From: Sphingobacterium sp. xlx-96
GTDB taxonomy: Bacteria > Bacteroidota > Bacteroidia > Sphingobacteriales > Sphingobacteriaceae
Direction: 5' to 3'
Length of the DNA stretch: 64,000 bases
Assembly: GCF_011007365.1 (NCBI RefSeq)
Contig: NZ_WFKM01000004.1
Coordinates: 174,289 to 238,288 of the forward strand
Part shown: positions 35,587 to 44,582 of the stretch, one piece after another
Numbering within the stretch: the first letter of the stretch is position 1
Layout of the letters: every line of letters begins with the position of its first letter
Notes under the pieces: model-generated
Databases searched by the model: none
What the model saw: only the letters and a program-made list of their open reading frames with translations
What the model was told of the DNA's origin: nothing
Made by a program: the position numbers and the translations under genes

Positions 35587-35961
35587 ATGAAAAAAAACAA
35601 AAGGGTATGGTTTATTGCCATACCTATTATTCTTATTTTAGGTTATTTAATCTGGGACTCTTTCAGTCAAACGTCTATCAAAGATATCCCTGGTAATTTT
35701 GAAGAGGTAGCCTTCGTTCGTAACGAGCAAAATAAAGGTGGCATAGTACGCATTTATGCGGTTACGGTGGGCGACATACCAAATGCAAATTACGATGCTT
35801 GCGCAGACTTATTTCCAACCAATGATTATAATAGCGTAACTCGTATTTTTTTCTTTGACAAGCAAGCACCTTACCCCACCGAACTACAGGTAGATGCCCC
35901 CTATTATGATACGTCCAGATTTAACGCGATCAACATTGTAAAACGGTACGGCTCAAAGTAA
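35587..35961 (+). CDS. Membrane-anchored hypothetical protein, 124 residues
   Basis: A basic N terminus (MKKNKR) and one hydrophobic helix (VWFIAIPIILILGYLIW, residues 7-23) anchor a roughly 100-residue domain, probably periplasmic. The domain (IKDIPGNFEEVAFVRNEQNK, IVRIYAVTVGD, YDACADLFPTNDY, TRIFFFD) looks like a mixed alpha/beta fold but is not recognised. An overlapping frame starting at 35490 is a shadow. The 211-bp gap before it shows nothing definite. ppk1 follows 80 bp later on the same strand. Confidence 0.65.
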   Translation: MKKNKRVWFIAIPIILILGYLIWDSFSQTSIKDIPGNFEEVAFVRNEQNKGGIVRIYAVTVGDIPNANYDACADLFPTNDYNSVTRIFFFDKQAPYPTELQVDAPYYDTSRFNAINIVKRYGSK

Positions 35962-36041
35962 GATTTGAGACTATTTAATATTTAGTTAACATTAAAATAA
36001 CAGCTAAAACATAGCTTTGATTCTAAATCGATAATTAATAT

Positions 36042-38108
36042 ATGGCACGCAAATTTATTCCAAGGGATATTAGTTGGTTGAGTTTTAATGGACGGGTTTT
36101 GCAAGAGGCAGCCGACAAAACAGTACCTCTTATTTCAAGGATTAAATTTCTCGGCATCTTTTCTAACAATCTCGATGAGTTTTTTCGCGTACGGGTAGCT
36201 GGTCTAAAACGAGCGCTGGCAGTAGACGAGAAAGAAGCTAAGAATATATTTTTTGAAAAACCTCAACTCATTCTTAATGAACTAAATGCCCTTGTTATAA
36301 AACAACAGAAAAAATTTGATAGCACCTGGCAAGAGGTTCAAAAAGAAATGGAAAAACAACGCGTCTATATCAAGACAAGTTCGAATCTTACAGAGGCACA
36401 GCAAAAATTTGTTAAACAATATTATATTGATGAAATAGAATCAAGCGTCATTCCCCTATTATTGGACGACCATAGGCCTATGCCTTATCTAAGAGACAAA
36501 TCTCTCTACTTAGGCATAGCCATGAAAAAAGCAGACTGGCAATATGAAACAAAATTTGCGCTCATAGAAATCCCAACAGCTCAGCATGATCGCTTTGTAT
36601 TACTACCCTGTCCTGACAAAGAAGTGCACGTTATTTTATTGGAAGATGTTATTAAACACAACTTACCGCATATATTCTCTTTTTTTGGTTTCGACGGATT
36701 TACGGCAAATGCCTTTAAAATAACCAGAGATGCTGAATTTGATCTGGACAACGATATTAATACTAGCTTTGCCGACAAAATTGCCAAAGCTGTAAAAAGC
36801 CGAAGAAAAGGAAAACCTACACGATTTGTATTTGATCAAGAAATGGATAGCAATCTTGTAGAATTTCTAATCAAAAAATTAAATATATCGAAAAAGGACA
36901 GTATCATTCCTGGTCAAAAAATCCATAATTTCAAGGATTTTATGAACTTTCCAGCTATCTTCAGAAAAGATCATGAGCCTAAAGAAAGATCGTCCTTTTT
37001 ACATCCAGACCTAGTAGATCAAACTCGTATCACCGATGTGATTACGAAGAAAGATGTATTACTTTCTTTTCCTTATCATACGTTTGAACATATCATAGAC
37101 CTATTACGAGAGGCTGCTATGGATCCCGACGTACTATCCATCCAAATCACAGCTTATCGGTTAGCATCTAACTCTAAAGTCGCCAATGCACTAGTTAACG
37201 CCGTGCGTAACGGAAAAGTTGTCACGGTCATGCTCGAACTGCGTGCACGATTTGATGAAGAACACAATTTGGAATGGAAGGAACGTTTTGAAATGGAGGG
37301 CGTAAAAGTCTTACTTGGAATTCCGAATAAAAAAATACATGCTAAAGTATGTATCATCAAAAAAAGAGTCCATGGAAAAACGATTCAATGTGGTTTTGTG
37401 AGTACCGGCAATATAAATGAAAAAACAGCCAAACTGTATGGTGATTATTGCCTCCTGACAAGCAATCGAGCGATCATGGCGGATATCAATAAAATTTTTA
37501 ACGCCTTGCGGCGTCCAAAACAAGATCTTGCACAGACTTTAAAAATGGGCAAAGGTTTATTAGTATGTCCCACAGATATGCGTAATACCTTGATGCATTA
37601 TTTTGATAACGAAATTTTAGAAGCTAAGGCGGGTAGAAAAGCACACGTCATCGTGAAAATTAACTCACTCAGCGACAAATTGCTCATAAAAAAAATATAC
37701 GAAGCCGCCGAGGCTGGCGTAAAAATTGAAATGATAGTACGAAGCATCTATTGTGCTGTCAATCAAGACTCTTTTAAGCAACCTATTCGCGCGATAAGCA
37801 TTGTAGATGAATACCTTGAACATGCACGTGCTTTCTATTTTTATCACGGAGGTAAGGAGTACACCTATATTTCTTCGGCCGATTGGATGACTCGGAATTT
37901 GGACCATCGTCTTGAAGCCGCGGTTAGAATCAATGATAAAAAGATAAAAACAGAGATTTTGGACATGTTGAAAATTCAGCTTAAAGGCAATGTAAAAGCT
38001 CGTCTACTAAACAATAACCTGGACAATGCCTACGTCAGGGATAATAAAGCCGAGTTTCGGTCTCAAATAGAATTATACAAATATCTAATAGCTAAAACAA
38101 TGCACTAG
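36042..38108 (+). CDS. ppk1: Polyphosphate kinase 1
   Basis: The 688-residue enzyme polymerises ATP gamma-phosphate into polyphosphate. The four-domain PPK1 layout is clear: N-terminal helical domain (RDISWLSFNGRVLQEAADKT at residues 8-27 and FSNNLDEFFRVRVAGLK), H domain, and two phospholipase D-like C domains. The auto-phosphorylated histidine is His433 in KKIHAKVCIIKK and the second is His602 in FYFYHGGKEY. The length is standard. The radical SAM gene downstream starts 32 bp later on the same strand. Confidence 0.96.
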   Translation: MARKFIPRDISWLSFNGRVLQEAADKTVPLISRIKFLGIFSNNLDEFFRVRVAGLKRALAVDEKEAKNIFFEKPQLILNELNALVIKQQKKFDSTWQEVQKEMEKQRVYIKTSSNLTEAQQKFVKQYYIDEIESSVIPLLLDDHRPMPYLRDKSLYLGIAMKKADWQYETKFALIEIPTAQHDRFVLLPCPDKEVHVILLEDVIKHNLPHIFSFFGFDGFTANAFKITRDAEFDLDNDINTSFADKIAKAVKSRRKGKPTRFVFDQEMDSNLVEFLIKKLNISKKDSIIPGQKIHNFKDFMNFPAIFRKDHEPKERSSFLHPDLVDQTRITDVITKKDVLLSFPYHTFEHIIDLLREAAMDPDVLSIQITAYRLASNSKVANALVNAVRNGKVVTVMLELRARFDEEHNLEWKERFEMEGVKVLLGIPNKKIHAKVCIIKKRVHGKTIQCGFVSTGNINEKTAKLYGDYCLLTSNRAIMADINKIFNALRRPKQDLAQTLKMGKGLLVCPTDMRNTLMHYFDNEILEAKAGRKAHVIVKINSLSDKLLIKKIYEAAEAGVKIEMIVRSIYCAVNQDSFKQPIRAISIVDEYLEHARAFYFYHGGKEYTYISSADWMTRNLDHRLEAAVRINDKKIKTEILDMLKIQLKGNVKARLLNNNLDNAYVRDNKAEFRSQIELYKYLIAKTMH

Positions 38109-38140
38109 ATTACTATTATTTTTAGTAATTTTACTTTCTA

Positions 38141-39202
38141 ATGGAAGGTAAAAAAACAATAAAAGGAAGGGGTGCTCAAATCAATCCGCACAACAAGTAT
38201 AGGACGCAACAATATGACCAATACTTTAGCGAAGGGATAGACATGTACGAAGAGGAAAACAACCGCACCTCTTTCATTCCTTCTCAAGCGAAAACACTCG
38301 TACATAAAGTCGATAGTCCGGATGTAGGCATGAGCTATTCAGCAAACCCCTACCAAGGTTGCGAGCACGGTTGTATCTATTGCTACGCACGTAATTCGCA
38401 TCAATATTGGGATATGAGTGCAGGACTTGACTTTGAAAAGAAAATCATCATAAAAGAAAACGCACCTATACTTTTTAAAGAATTCATAAGTAAAAAAGGA
38501 TGGGATTTCCAACCGATACACCTTTCGGGCAATACAGATTGTTATCAACCTATAGAACGTATACAAAAACTAACTAGACAGATCCTCCAAATCGCGCGAG
38601 ACCATGGACAACCGATAAGTATTATCACTAAAAACAGCTTAATATTAAGAGATGTTGATATCTTACAGGAACTGGCCAAAGAAAACTTATTGAAAGTATA
38701 CGTATCGATCACATCGCTATCGGAAGAAATCAGAAAGAAATTGGAACCTAGAACGGTCACAGCCAATCAAAGACTAAAAATAGTCGAAGAATTAAGTAGA
38801 CTAGGGATTGCAACCGGTGTCAACATAGCGCCGATAATCCCCGGACTAACAGATCACGAGATTCCAGCCATTTTAAAGCGTTCGGCCCAAAGTGGCGCCC
38901 TTTGGGCCAACTACATTATCGTACGTCTTAACGGACAGATAGGTAACATATTTCACGATTGGTTAACAGCGAATTATCCAGAAAGATACAATAAAATTTG
39001 GCATGCTATTCAAAGCTGTCATCAAGGCAATGTCAACAATAGCAACTTTGGACTGCGCATGAAAGGTACTGGCGAGGTCGCCGAAATAATAAAAGCCGCC
39101 TTCCAATTGCACTGTAGAAAGAACCAACTAAACACCACTAAATTTTCCTTTGCTCAGAGAGTCGACAATCTAAATTATGGACAGCAATTACGTCTCTTTT
39201 AG
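38141..39202 (+). CDS. PA0069-family radical SAM protein
   Basis: The 353-residue protein belongs to the PA0069/SplB-like radical SAM group. Iron-sulphur ligands are Cys74, Cys78 and Cys81 in YQGCEHGCIYCYARNSH. The next motifs, HLSGNTDCYQPIE, ITKNSLILRD and VNIAPIIPGLTDHEIP, are typical of that group. The N-terminal KGRGAQINPHNKY is also a hallmark of PA0069 proteins. The reaction is not established; DNA-lesion repair by analogy with spore photoproduct lyase has been suggested for relatives, but this is only similarity. It may be cotranscribed with ppk1 (32-bp gap) and converges with the NfeD-like gene. Confidence 0.88.
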   Translation: MEGKKTIKGRGAQINPHNKYRTQQYDQYFSEGIDMYEEENNRTSFIPSQAKTLVHKVDSPDVGMSYSANPYQGCEHGCIYCYARNSHQYWDMSAGLDFEKKIIIKENAPILFKEFISKKGWDFQPIHLSGNTDCYQPIERIQKLTRQILQIARDHGQPISIITKNSLILRDVDILQELAKENLLKVYVSITSLSEEIRKKLEPRTVTANQRLKIVEELSRLGIATGVNIAPIIPGLTDHEIPAILKRSAQSGALWANYIIVRLNGQIGNIFHDWLTANYPERYNKIWHAIQSCHQGNVNNSNFGLRMKGTGEVAEIIKAAFQLHCRKNQLNTTKFSFAQRVDNLNYGQQLRLF

Positions 39203-39212
39203 TCCATAAAAC

Positions 39213-40565
39213 TTAAACAGGCTTATCGGCTGTTTTTCGTACAAATAGATTATAGTTTTCATGTTTTTCAACATAGACCTGTTCGCCTGCATCAATAAAT
39301 CCATCCAGCGCAACAGCATCATACCATACCCCATCTACTTCTATTTTTCCTGCAGGACGGAGTACAGTTCGTGCTACTCCTTCTTTATTTAGCAAGTTAA
39401 TCTTAGGTACAGAAGAGGTATAACCACTATCTGCACGCTGCTCGTCCTCCAACACTAAACGCTTAAATGCCGATGAATTGAGAAGATTTTTCCCAAATAT
39501 CACCATTAAAATTATGGAGAAAACCATCGCTCCAATAACAATCAAAAAAGAATTCATCAATAAACCGGGTTGAGAAACTTTAAAATCAAAATAATCATTA
39601 GCTAACATCGAAAAAGCCAACCCACATAACACAAAAATAATCCCTACAACACCTGCTACACCAAATCCAGGGATCACAAATACCTCCAATGCCAAAAGCA
39701 GAACCCCCAATACAAAAATAGCTATCTCCCAATGGTCAGCCAATCCCTGCAAATACAAAGGGGCAAAGAACAAAGTTGCTGAAATTAATGCTAAAACTAA
39801 AGCAAAACCAATACCCGGAGTCTGTAGTTCGAAGTAAATCCCCCCAATAATACCCATTATTAATAAACCGCTAACCATGGGATGAACTAAAAAAGCAATA
39901 ATAATGTCAACCCACGTTTTTTCATAAGCTTTAACACTCGGTGCCTGGATATCTAAATTGCTGTAAATCTCTTCAATCCGTTTCACTTCTGCGTTCGCCA
40001 GTTTGGCCTTTACAGCCTCCGAAGCGGTAAACGTCAATATCTTTCCGTCTTCTTTAAGAGTTGGGATAGAAATCGTAGGATCAACGAAAGCTTCAGCCAT
40101 TCTTGGATCACGTCCTTTGGCTTCTGCTGTAGCCCGCATAAGTCCTCGCATATAAGATTGGTATTTTTCGGGCATAATCTCACCACTCTGATTGACCACG
40201 CTCGCCGCGCCCAACGATGCTCCGGAATGCATAAAAATATAGTCGGATGCGAGCGCTATCAACGTGCCTGCGGACGCCGCATTATTATTTACATATACAA
40301 TTGTCTTTATGTCAGAATTAAGCAATAAACTACGGATAGAGTCCGCATAATTTACAGCTCCCCCAAATGTATTCATCTCAATCAAAAAGTAATCAGCCTG
40401 CTCAGCCAGCGCCTGTTGATAAGATTTCTTTATTATGCGCCAAGCATTCGCCCCGACATCTTCTTTAAGATCAGTCTTGAATACATCTTGTCCATTTGTC
40501 ACAGTACTGATTGCAAACACAAAAAATAGCAACAACAGAATGGATTTTGTAAATTTGTATAGCAT
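39213..40565 (-). CDS. NfeD-family membrane-bound ClpP-class serine protease
   Basis: The 450-residue protein has a signal or anchor helix (SILLLLFFVFAISTVTNG), a ClpP/SppA-like periplasmic protease domain (about 30-225; MNTFGGAVNYADSIRSLLL, nucleophile serine in NNAASAGTLIALASD, a lysine candidate in MPEKYQSYMRG) and five to six membrane helices (about 225-380), then a C-terminal soluble NfeD OB-fold (KEGVARTVLRPAGKIEVDGV). Full-length NfeD proteases usually accompany stomatin-like proteins; no stomatin gene lies next to it here. Its start codon is only 19 bp from that of the divergent neighbour. Confidence 0.88.
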   Translation of the reverse strand: MLYKFTKSILLLLFFVFAISTVTNGQDVFKTDLKEDVGANAWRIIKKSYQQALAEQADYFLIEMNTFGGAVNYADSIRSLLLNSDIKTIVYVNNNAASAGTLIALASDYIFMHSGASLGAASVVNQSGEIMPEKYQSYMRGLMRATAEAKGRDPRMAEAFVDPTISIPTLKEDGKILTFTASEAVKAKLANAEVKRIEEIYSNLDIQAPSVKAYEKTWVDIIIAFLVHPMVSGLLIMGIIGGIYFELQTPGIGFALVLALISATLFFAPLYLQGLADHWEIAIFVLGVLLLALEVFVIPGFGVAGVVGIIFVLCGLAFSMLANDYFDFKVSQPGLLMNSFLIVIGAMVFSIILMVIFGKNLLNSSAFKRLVLEDEQRADSGYTSSVPKINLLNKEGVARTVLRPAGKIEVDGVWYDAVALDGFIDAGEQVYVEKHENYNLFVRKTADKPV

Positions 40566-40584
40566 AATTCTATCTTTTTAAAGT

Positions 40585-41337
40585 ATGAATAAATATACAA
40601 TAATTAAAGCATTTCAAAAACACTTCCCTTTTCCAATATGGAAAATAGAAGTGGACTGCTCGAATAATTGTCTAGCAATTGAATACAGGAATCCAACGGA
40701 TACACTCCCTACATTTGCCGTAATTAGCTTTGAAGGAGAAACACTTCTCGAACATTACACCTCTACAGAAAAAGAATGGACACTGGAAGCTATACAGGAT
40801 GAGTTTTTAATTTTTAAACGTTTCGGTTCTTCTTCTCCCCTACAAGCTGGAATACAAGTGTTACATATCCCTAGTCAATCTGTTATTTTTACACATCACG
40901 AATACGTGTTAAAAGATGTTTATAAAGATAGACTTAGGGTCGTACATCGATCTATTCCCTCAGGTCTTGAATTTTTCGTAGAAATAGCCACAGGGATTGT
41001 CTCAAATATCCTAGAACAAAAATTCACATTCCCTGATAAAAACATTGCTTACCCAATCCCCTATCAGGGCAATCTCCCTTATTTCATTAAGGATCTTTAC
41101 TTTGAAGATCAAATATGGCTGCAGCCCTATAAGGATTTTTTCATATGGTCGTATCACAAAAAGAAGGGACAATACTTCGACTTACATCTCTGCCTATCGA
41201 CTAAAAATGAGATACTCGATCGTAAAATAGTGTTAAGTGGTCTAGACAAATTAATCCCTCAGCCCTATTTTCAAGTCAAAGGATATATTTTCTTTTTATC
41301 AAATACTAAACAAGAAATTGCAGCGTATTTAGTATAA
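40585..41337 (+). CDS. Hypothetical protein, DUF4905-like
   Basis: The 250-residue protein has no signal peptide. It is strand-rich with short repeated units (FPFPIWKIEVDCSNNCLAIE, LPTFAVISFEGETLLEHYTS, EFLIFKRFGSSSPLQAGIQV, FIWSYHKKKGQYFDLHLCLS) that suggest a beta-propeller-like fold. I think it is the Bacteroidota DUF4905 family, from memory and unverified. The ATG is 19 bp from the start of the divergent NfeD-like gene, with a TATCTTTT box in that gap 6 bp before the ATG, and the LysM gene follows 9 bp after the stop, so the two are cotranscribed. Confidence 0.7.
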   Translation: MNKYTIIKAFQKHFPFPIWKIEVDCSNNCLAIEYRNPTDTLPTFAVISFEGETLLEHYTSTEKEWTLEAIQDEFLIFKRFGSSSPLQAGIQVLHIPSQSVIFTHHEYVLKDVYKDRLRVVHRSIPSGLEFFVEIATGIVSNILEQKFTFPDKNIAYPIPYQGNLPYFIKDLYFEDQIWLQPYKDFFIWSYHKKKGQYFDLHLCLSTKNEILDRKIVLSGLDKLIPQPYFQVKGYIFFLSNTKQEIAAYLV

Positions 41338-41346
41338 TTGCAAACT

Positions 41347-42279
41347 ATGAAGCATAATAAAACTATTAAATCGTATCATAAAATATCGTTTTTATTAGCT
41401 CTAGGACTAGGATTAAGCACGTTGGCACCCGTTCAAGCCAAAAATAGGTTGACTATACCGTCTACCGTTGCTCCTGATTCTATTGGAAACGAAATCGTAA
41501 ATGGTCAACGCTATGTTGTCCATAAATTAACTCCTCAAGAGACATATTATCAACTAAGTAGGACTTATGGTGTATCTGTAAACGACATCATGAATGCCAA
41601 CAACAAGAAAAACCTGCGTAATGGTGATACTGTAAAAATACCAAGAGGTAAAGCGGTAAATGAAACACAGGCGATAAAGAATGAAAACGTTCCACAAGAA
41701 AAAGACAATGTTCTGATCGATCCCCGGGATATGACAGAATATAAAGTCAGTAAAAGTGAAACACTTTACGCTATTTCAAGACGTTTTGGTATTTCGGTAG
41801 ATGACATCAAAAAGGTAAATGGCTTAAAATCGGAGAATCTTCGTGAAGGTCAGTTGTTAAAAGTGCCGAATCACAGCCTGCCCAAACCCGAACCAAAAAT
41901 CGTAGTTCCTGTTGTACAAGAACTACCTCAAGATATACAGGAACATCAACCGATCGACGAGTCCCAGTTTAAGCCCAACAAGTACGGTATCCGGGAAAAA
42001 AAAGAACGTGGTGTAGCAGTATGGATGGATAGTCTGCAAGGTGACGGACAGACTAGCTTGGCCTTACACAAAAGCGCTCCGATAGGAACTATATTAAAAA
42101 TTACAAATCCTATGAATCGAAGTGTTACCTTTGCAAAAGTTGTGGGCAAATTTGGTGATAACGAAGATACACAAGACGCAATCGTAGTTTTATCCAAATC
42201 TGTTGCCACTTCAATCGGCGTGCTAGACCGTAAATTTCAAGTCGAAATTACATATGGTATTCCTTTGGAACAAGAGTAA
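41347..42279 (+). CDS. Secreted LysM protein with C-terminal RlpA-like double-psi barrel
   Basis: About 310 residues from ATG (MKHNKTIKSYHKISFLLALG); an in-frame TTG three codons earlier is less likely. Signal peptide to about residue 32 (LSTLAPVQA-K). Two LysM domains: HKLTPQETYYQLSRTYGVSV near 60 and YKVSKSETLYAISRRFGISV near 135, each ending in a KIP/KVP motif. After a Pro-rich linker the C-terminal part (GVAVWMDSLQGDGQTSLALH, TFAKVVGKFGDNEDTQDAIV) resembles an RlpA-type barrel. It should bind peptidoglycan in the periplasm; lytic activity is not certain because the usual catalytic Asp/His pair of RlpA was not clearly seen. Confidence 0.82.
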   Translation: MKHNKTIKSYHKISFLLALGLGLSTLAPVQAKNRLTIPSTVAPDSIGNEIVNGQRYVVHKLTPQETYYQLSRTYGVSVNDIMNANNKKNLRNGDTVKIPRGKAVNETQAIKNENVPQEKDNVLIDPRDMTEYKVSKSETLYAISRRFGISVDDIKKVNGLKSENLREGQLLKVPNHSLPKPEPKIVVPVVQELPQDIQEHQPIDESQFKPNKYGIREKKERGVAVWMDSLQGDGQTSLALHKSAPIGTILKITNPMNRSVTFAKVVGKFGDNEDTQDAIVVLSKSVATSIGVLDRKFQVEITYGIPLEQE

Positions 42280-42381
42280 TATTTAGAATAAAGTTATAAT
42301 GGTGACAAAGGTTATGTAGTTATAGAAGGCACCTTCATAACTCACATCACTTAATATAACTTCCATAACTTTAAAATATAA

Positions 42382-43017
42382 ATGGACAAACCTTACGTGA
42401 TAGGTATTGCTGGAAGTAGCGGTTCGGGAAAAACTTTCTTTTTAAAAAGTTTTTTGGATCATTTCCAGCTAGACCAAATTACATTGATTTCGCAGGATGA
42501 CTATTATATTCCTGCGAATACCAAAACACAAGAAGAAAATAGACTTTACAATTTTGATGTCCCTACATCAATTGATAGAGAAGCATTTTTCAAAGATATT
42601 AAGGATCTCTTTGAAGGCAAAGTAATACACAAAGAAGAGTATACATTCAATAATCCGAACATAGCTCCGAAAATGTTGGAAATAAAACCTGCTCCGATCT
42701 TAATTGTAGAAGGGTTATTTATTTTTCATTATGAAGAGATCAATGATTTATTGAACTATCGTATATTTCTAGACGCCGACGAAGATGTGGCCTTAAAACG
42801 CCGATTGAAACGGGATCTTCTGGAACGTGGTTATGATCATGATGATGTCATGTATAAATGGATTAATCATGTCGTCCCTTCATACAACATCTATCTGCTC
42901 CCTTATAGAGAGAGCTGTGACAGAGTCATCGTAAATAATTCGGACGATCCTGAATTGATCAATCAGGCTACAAACGTTATTTCCGAAGATCTTAAAGAAA
43001 AATTACAATTAGCTTAA
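42382..43017 (+). CDS. udk: Uridine kinase
   Basis: The 211-residue P-loop kinase has Walker A GSSGSGKT (residues 11-18), a QDDYY substrate motif near 40 (ISQDDYYIPANTKTQEENRL), the FDVPTSIDREAF stretch and a lid region with RRLKRDLLERGYD. It phosphorylates uridine and cytidine in pyrimidine salvage. Length and motifs fit the Udk/PRK family. It follows the LysM gene by 102 bp of AT-rich DNA with several short TTATAAC-type repeats and no clear terminator. Confidence 0.9.
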   Translation: MDKPYVIGIAGSSGSGKTFFLKSFLDHFQLDQITLISQDDYYIPANTKTQEENRLYNFDVPTSIDREAFFKDIKDLFEGKVIHKEEYTFNNPNIAPKMLEIKPAPILIVEGLFIFHYEEINDLLNYRIFLDADEDVALKRRLKRDLLERGYDHDDVMYKWINHVVPSYNIYLLPYRESCDRVIVNNSDDPELINQATNVISEDLKEKLQLA

Positions 43018-43038
43018 TTTAAAATAAGTCTAAATAAC

Positions 43039-43046
43039 TATCTTTG
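43039..43046 (+). promoter_or_regulatory. -7 box of the Cys/Lys-rich small gene
   Basis: TATCTTTG, exact TAnnTTTG match, ending 4 bp before the ATG at 43051; predicts a leaderless mRNA. Confidence 0.6.
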
Positions 43047-43050
43047 CATC

Positions 43051-43212
43051 ATGGATAAGCAAAGTATGGTATTTCAAGAGCAACAAGAGTTTGAAATTCA
43101 ACAATCGCCAAAAGGCTTAAATCCCTTTGGCGATTTTTCATGTTGTATACTGAAAAAGTGTTGTAAAAAGTATAAAAGAGGAAAGCGTTGTAAAAAATGT
43201 CCTGACCGCTAG
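43051..43212 (+). CDS. 53-residue Cys/Lys-rich small protein
   Basis: The frame gives a glutamine- and glutamate-rich N-terminal half (FQEQQEFEIQQSPKGLNPFG) and a basic, cysteine-rich tail: CC at residues 31-32, then KKCCKKYKRGKRCKKCPDR to the stop. Six cysteines in 53 residues suggest metal or nucleic acid binding. I recall near-identical KCCKKYKKGKRCKKCP tails in short Bacteroidota proteins, so this is probably a real conserved gene. The perfect -7 box just before it supports expression. If transcription starts a few bases into the frame, Met6 (43066) would be used instead. Its stop is 2 bp from that of the convergent MFS gene. Confidence 0.75.
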   Translation: MDKQSMVFQEQQEFEIQQSPKGLNPFGDFSCCILKKCCKKYKRGKRCKKCPDR

Positions 43213-43214
43213 TA

Positions 43215-44438
43215 TTACTCTTCGTAGTAATTTAAATCTTTATCAAAGCTTTCTTCAAGTTGCGTTAAGGCATAAATGGCAATTGCTGTCAGTAATACCA
43301 AAGTAATTATTGCTGCCACTATTATCCCCCACATGCCGACAAGATAGCCATATAATAAAGTTGAAGGTATGAGAGCCCCCCTCACAAAATTTGGAGCAGT
43401 GGTAGCGACTGTAGCTCTCAGGTTTGTCCCAAACTGTTCTGCCGCAATAGTTATAAACGTAGCCCAATACCCTACCCCGATACCCATAAAAAATGCAAGG
43501 AACATAAATTGCTTCTCCTCGATCCCTTCGCTGTTCAAATACCAAAGAGACGAAACCAAAATCAATATTTGGCATAAAAAAACTACCTTCTTTCTGGATT
43601 TAAACCACTGCGACAACAATCCAGCCATAAAGTCTCCACATGAGATACCTAGATAAGTAAACATCACGCCTTTTCCCGCACTCAATGTATTAGGGGCTCC
43701 CAATGCAGCTCCTATCTCAGGAGCCTGCGTGACTAAGACCCCAACCACAAACCAAATAGGTAGGCCGATACACAGGCAGTATAGGTAGCGCTTGATTCGA
43801 TCGGAACTAGAAAACAACAATCGAATACTTCCTTTTCTCACATGATTGCTTTCGGCAGATTGTACAAAAAGCCCCGACTCAAATGTTCCCACACGCATCA
43901 ACAATAATAATATTCCCATTCCGCCTCCTACAAAATAGGCCGTACGCCAGTCAAACCATTCAGAAACGAAATACGCAAGAATAGCTCCCAATACCCCTAC
44001 ACCCGCCACGAGCATCGTGCCGTACCCTCTTTTACTGCGATGCATTGATTCGCTTACCAATGTAATGCCCGCTCCTAACTCACCCGCTAACCCTACTCCT
44101 GCAATAAACCGAACAACTCCATAGGTGGTCACGTCTTGGACAAAACCATTGTATATATTAGCGAGAGAATACAGTAAAATAGATCCAAACAATACCTTAA
44201 TCCGACCATACTTATCTGCTATTACTCCCCATATCAATCCCCCCAACAACAAACCTCCCATTTGCATATTCAACACAAACTCACCTTTCACCCGCATCAA
44301 TTCTTCTGGAATACCAATATCCTGAAAGGAACGTACACGTACAATAGAAAAAATAATCAAATCATAGATGTCTACAAAATAGCCTAATGAGGCCACCATA
44401 ATCAACAACCACGTATTCTTGGTACGAATAGGATCCAT
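43215..44438 (-). CDS. Major facilitator superfamily transporter
   Basis: The 407-residue membrane protein has about 12 helices. The MFS loop 2-3 motif reads GVIADKYGRIKVL near residue 73, and RFIAGVGLAGELGAGITLVSE follows in helix 4, which places it with metabolite:H+ symporters of the aromatic acid/dicarboxylate type rather than drug antiporters. Substrate is not predictable. A C-terminal acidic tail (LEESFDKDLNYYEE) faces the cytosol. Monocistronic; convergent with the Cys/Lys-rich small gene. Confidence 0.87.
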   Translation of the reverse strand: MDPIRTKNTWLLIMVASLGYFVDIYDLIIFSIVRVRSFQDIGIPEELMRVKGEFVLNMQMGGLLLGGLIWGVIADKYGRIKVLFGSILLYSLANIYNGFVQDVTTYGVVRFIAGVGLAGELGAGITLVSESMHRSKRGYGTMLVAGVGVLGAILAYFVSEWFDWRTAYFVGGGMGILLLLMRVGTFESGLFVQSAESNHVRKGSIRLLFSSSDRIKRYLYCLCIGLPIWFVVGVLVTQAPEIGAALGAPNTLSAGKGVMFTYLGISCGDFMAGLLSQWFKSRKKVVFLCQILILVSSLWYLNSEGIEEKQFMFLAFFMGIGVGYWATFITIAAEQFGTNLRATVATTAPNFVRGALIPSTLLYGYLVGMWGIIVAAIITLVLLTAIAIYALTQLEESFDKDLNYYEE

Positions 44439-44569
44439 AAGGGGTTAATCTAAAAATAAGGAAAACTGTTTTTAAGTCACAAAACGGTTAAATTTCATGT
44501 AATTTACTACAGAAAATCATTTTATACAACATATTGCTACTATTTAGCTTTTTAAAGCCTTATAAATTG

Positions 44570-44577
44570 TACTTTTG
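44570..44577 (+). promoter_or_regulatory. -7 box of the DUF4442-SCO-cytochrome operon
   Basis: TACTTTTG, exact TAnnTTTG match, ending 5 bp before the ATG at 44583; another predicted near-leaderless start. Confidence 0.6.
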
Positions 44578-44582
44578 TTAAT

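Noticed and set aside
35490..35696. 68-residue plus-strand frame
   Set aside because: It overlaps the better-supported anchored protein gene at 35587 in another frame and has no family features.
42280..42381. Possible small RNA or attenuator with repeated TTATAAC motifs before udk
   Set aside because: Several weak alternative hairpins exist but there is no T tract or promoter, so nothing firm can be said.
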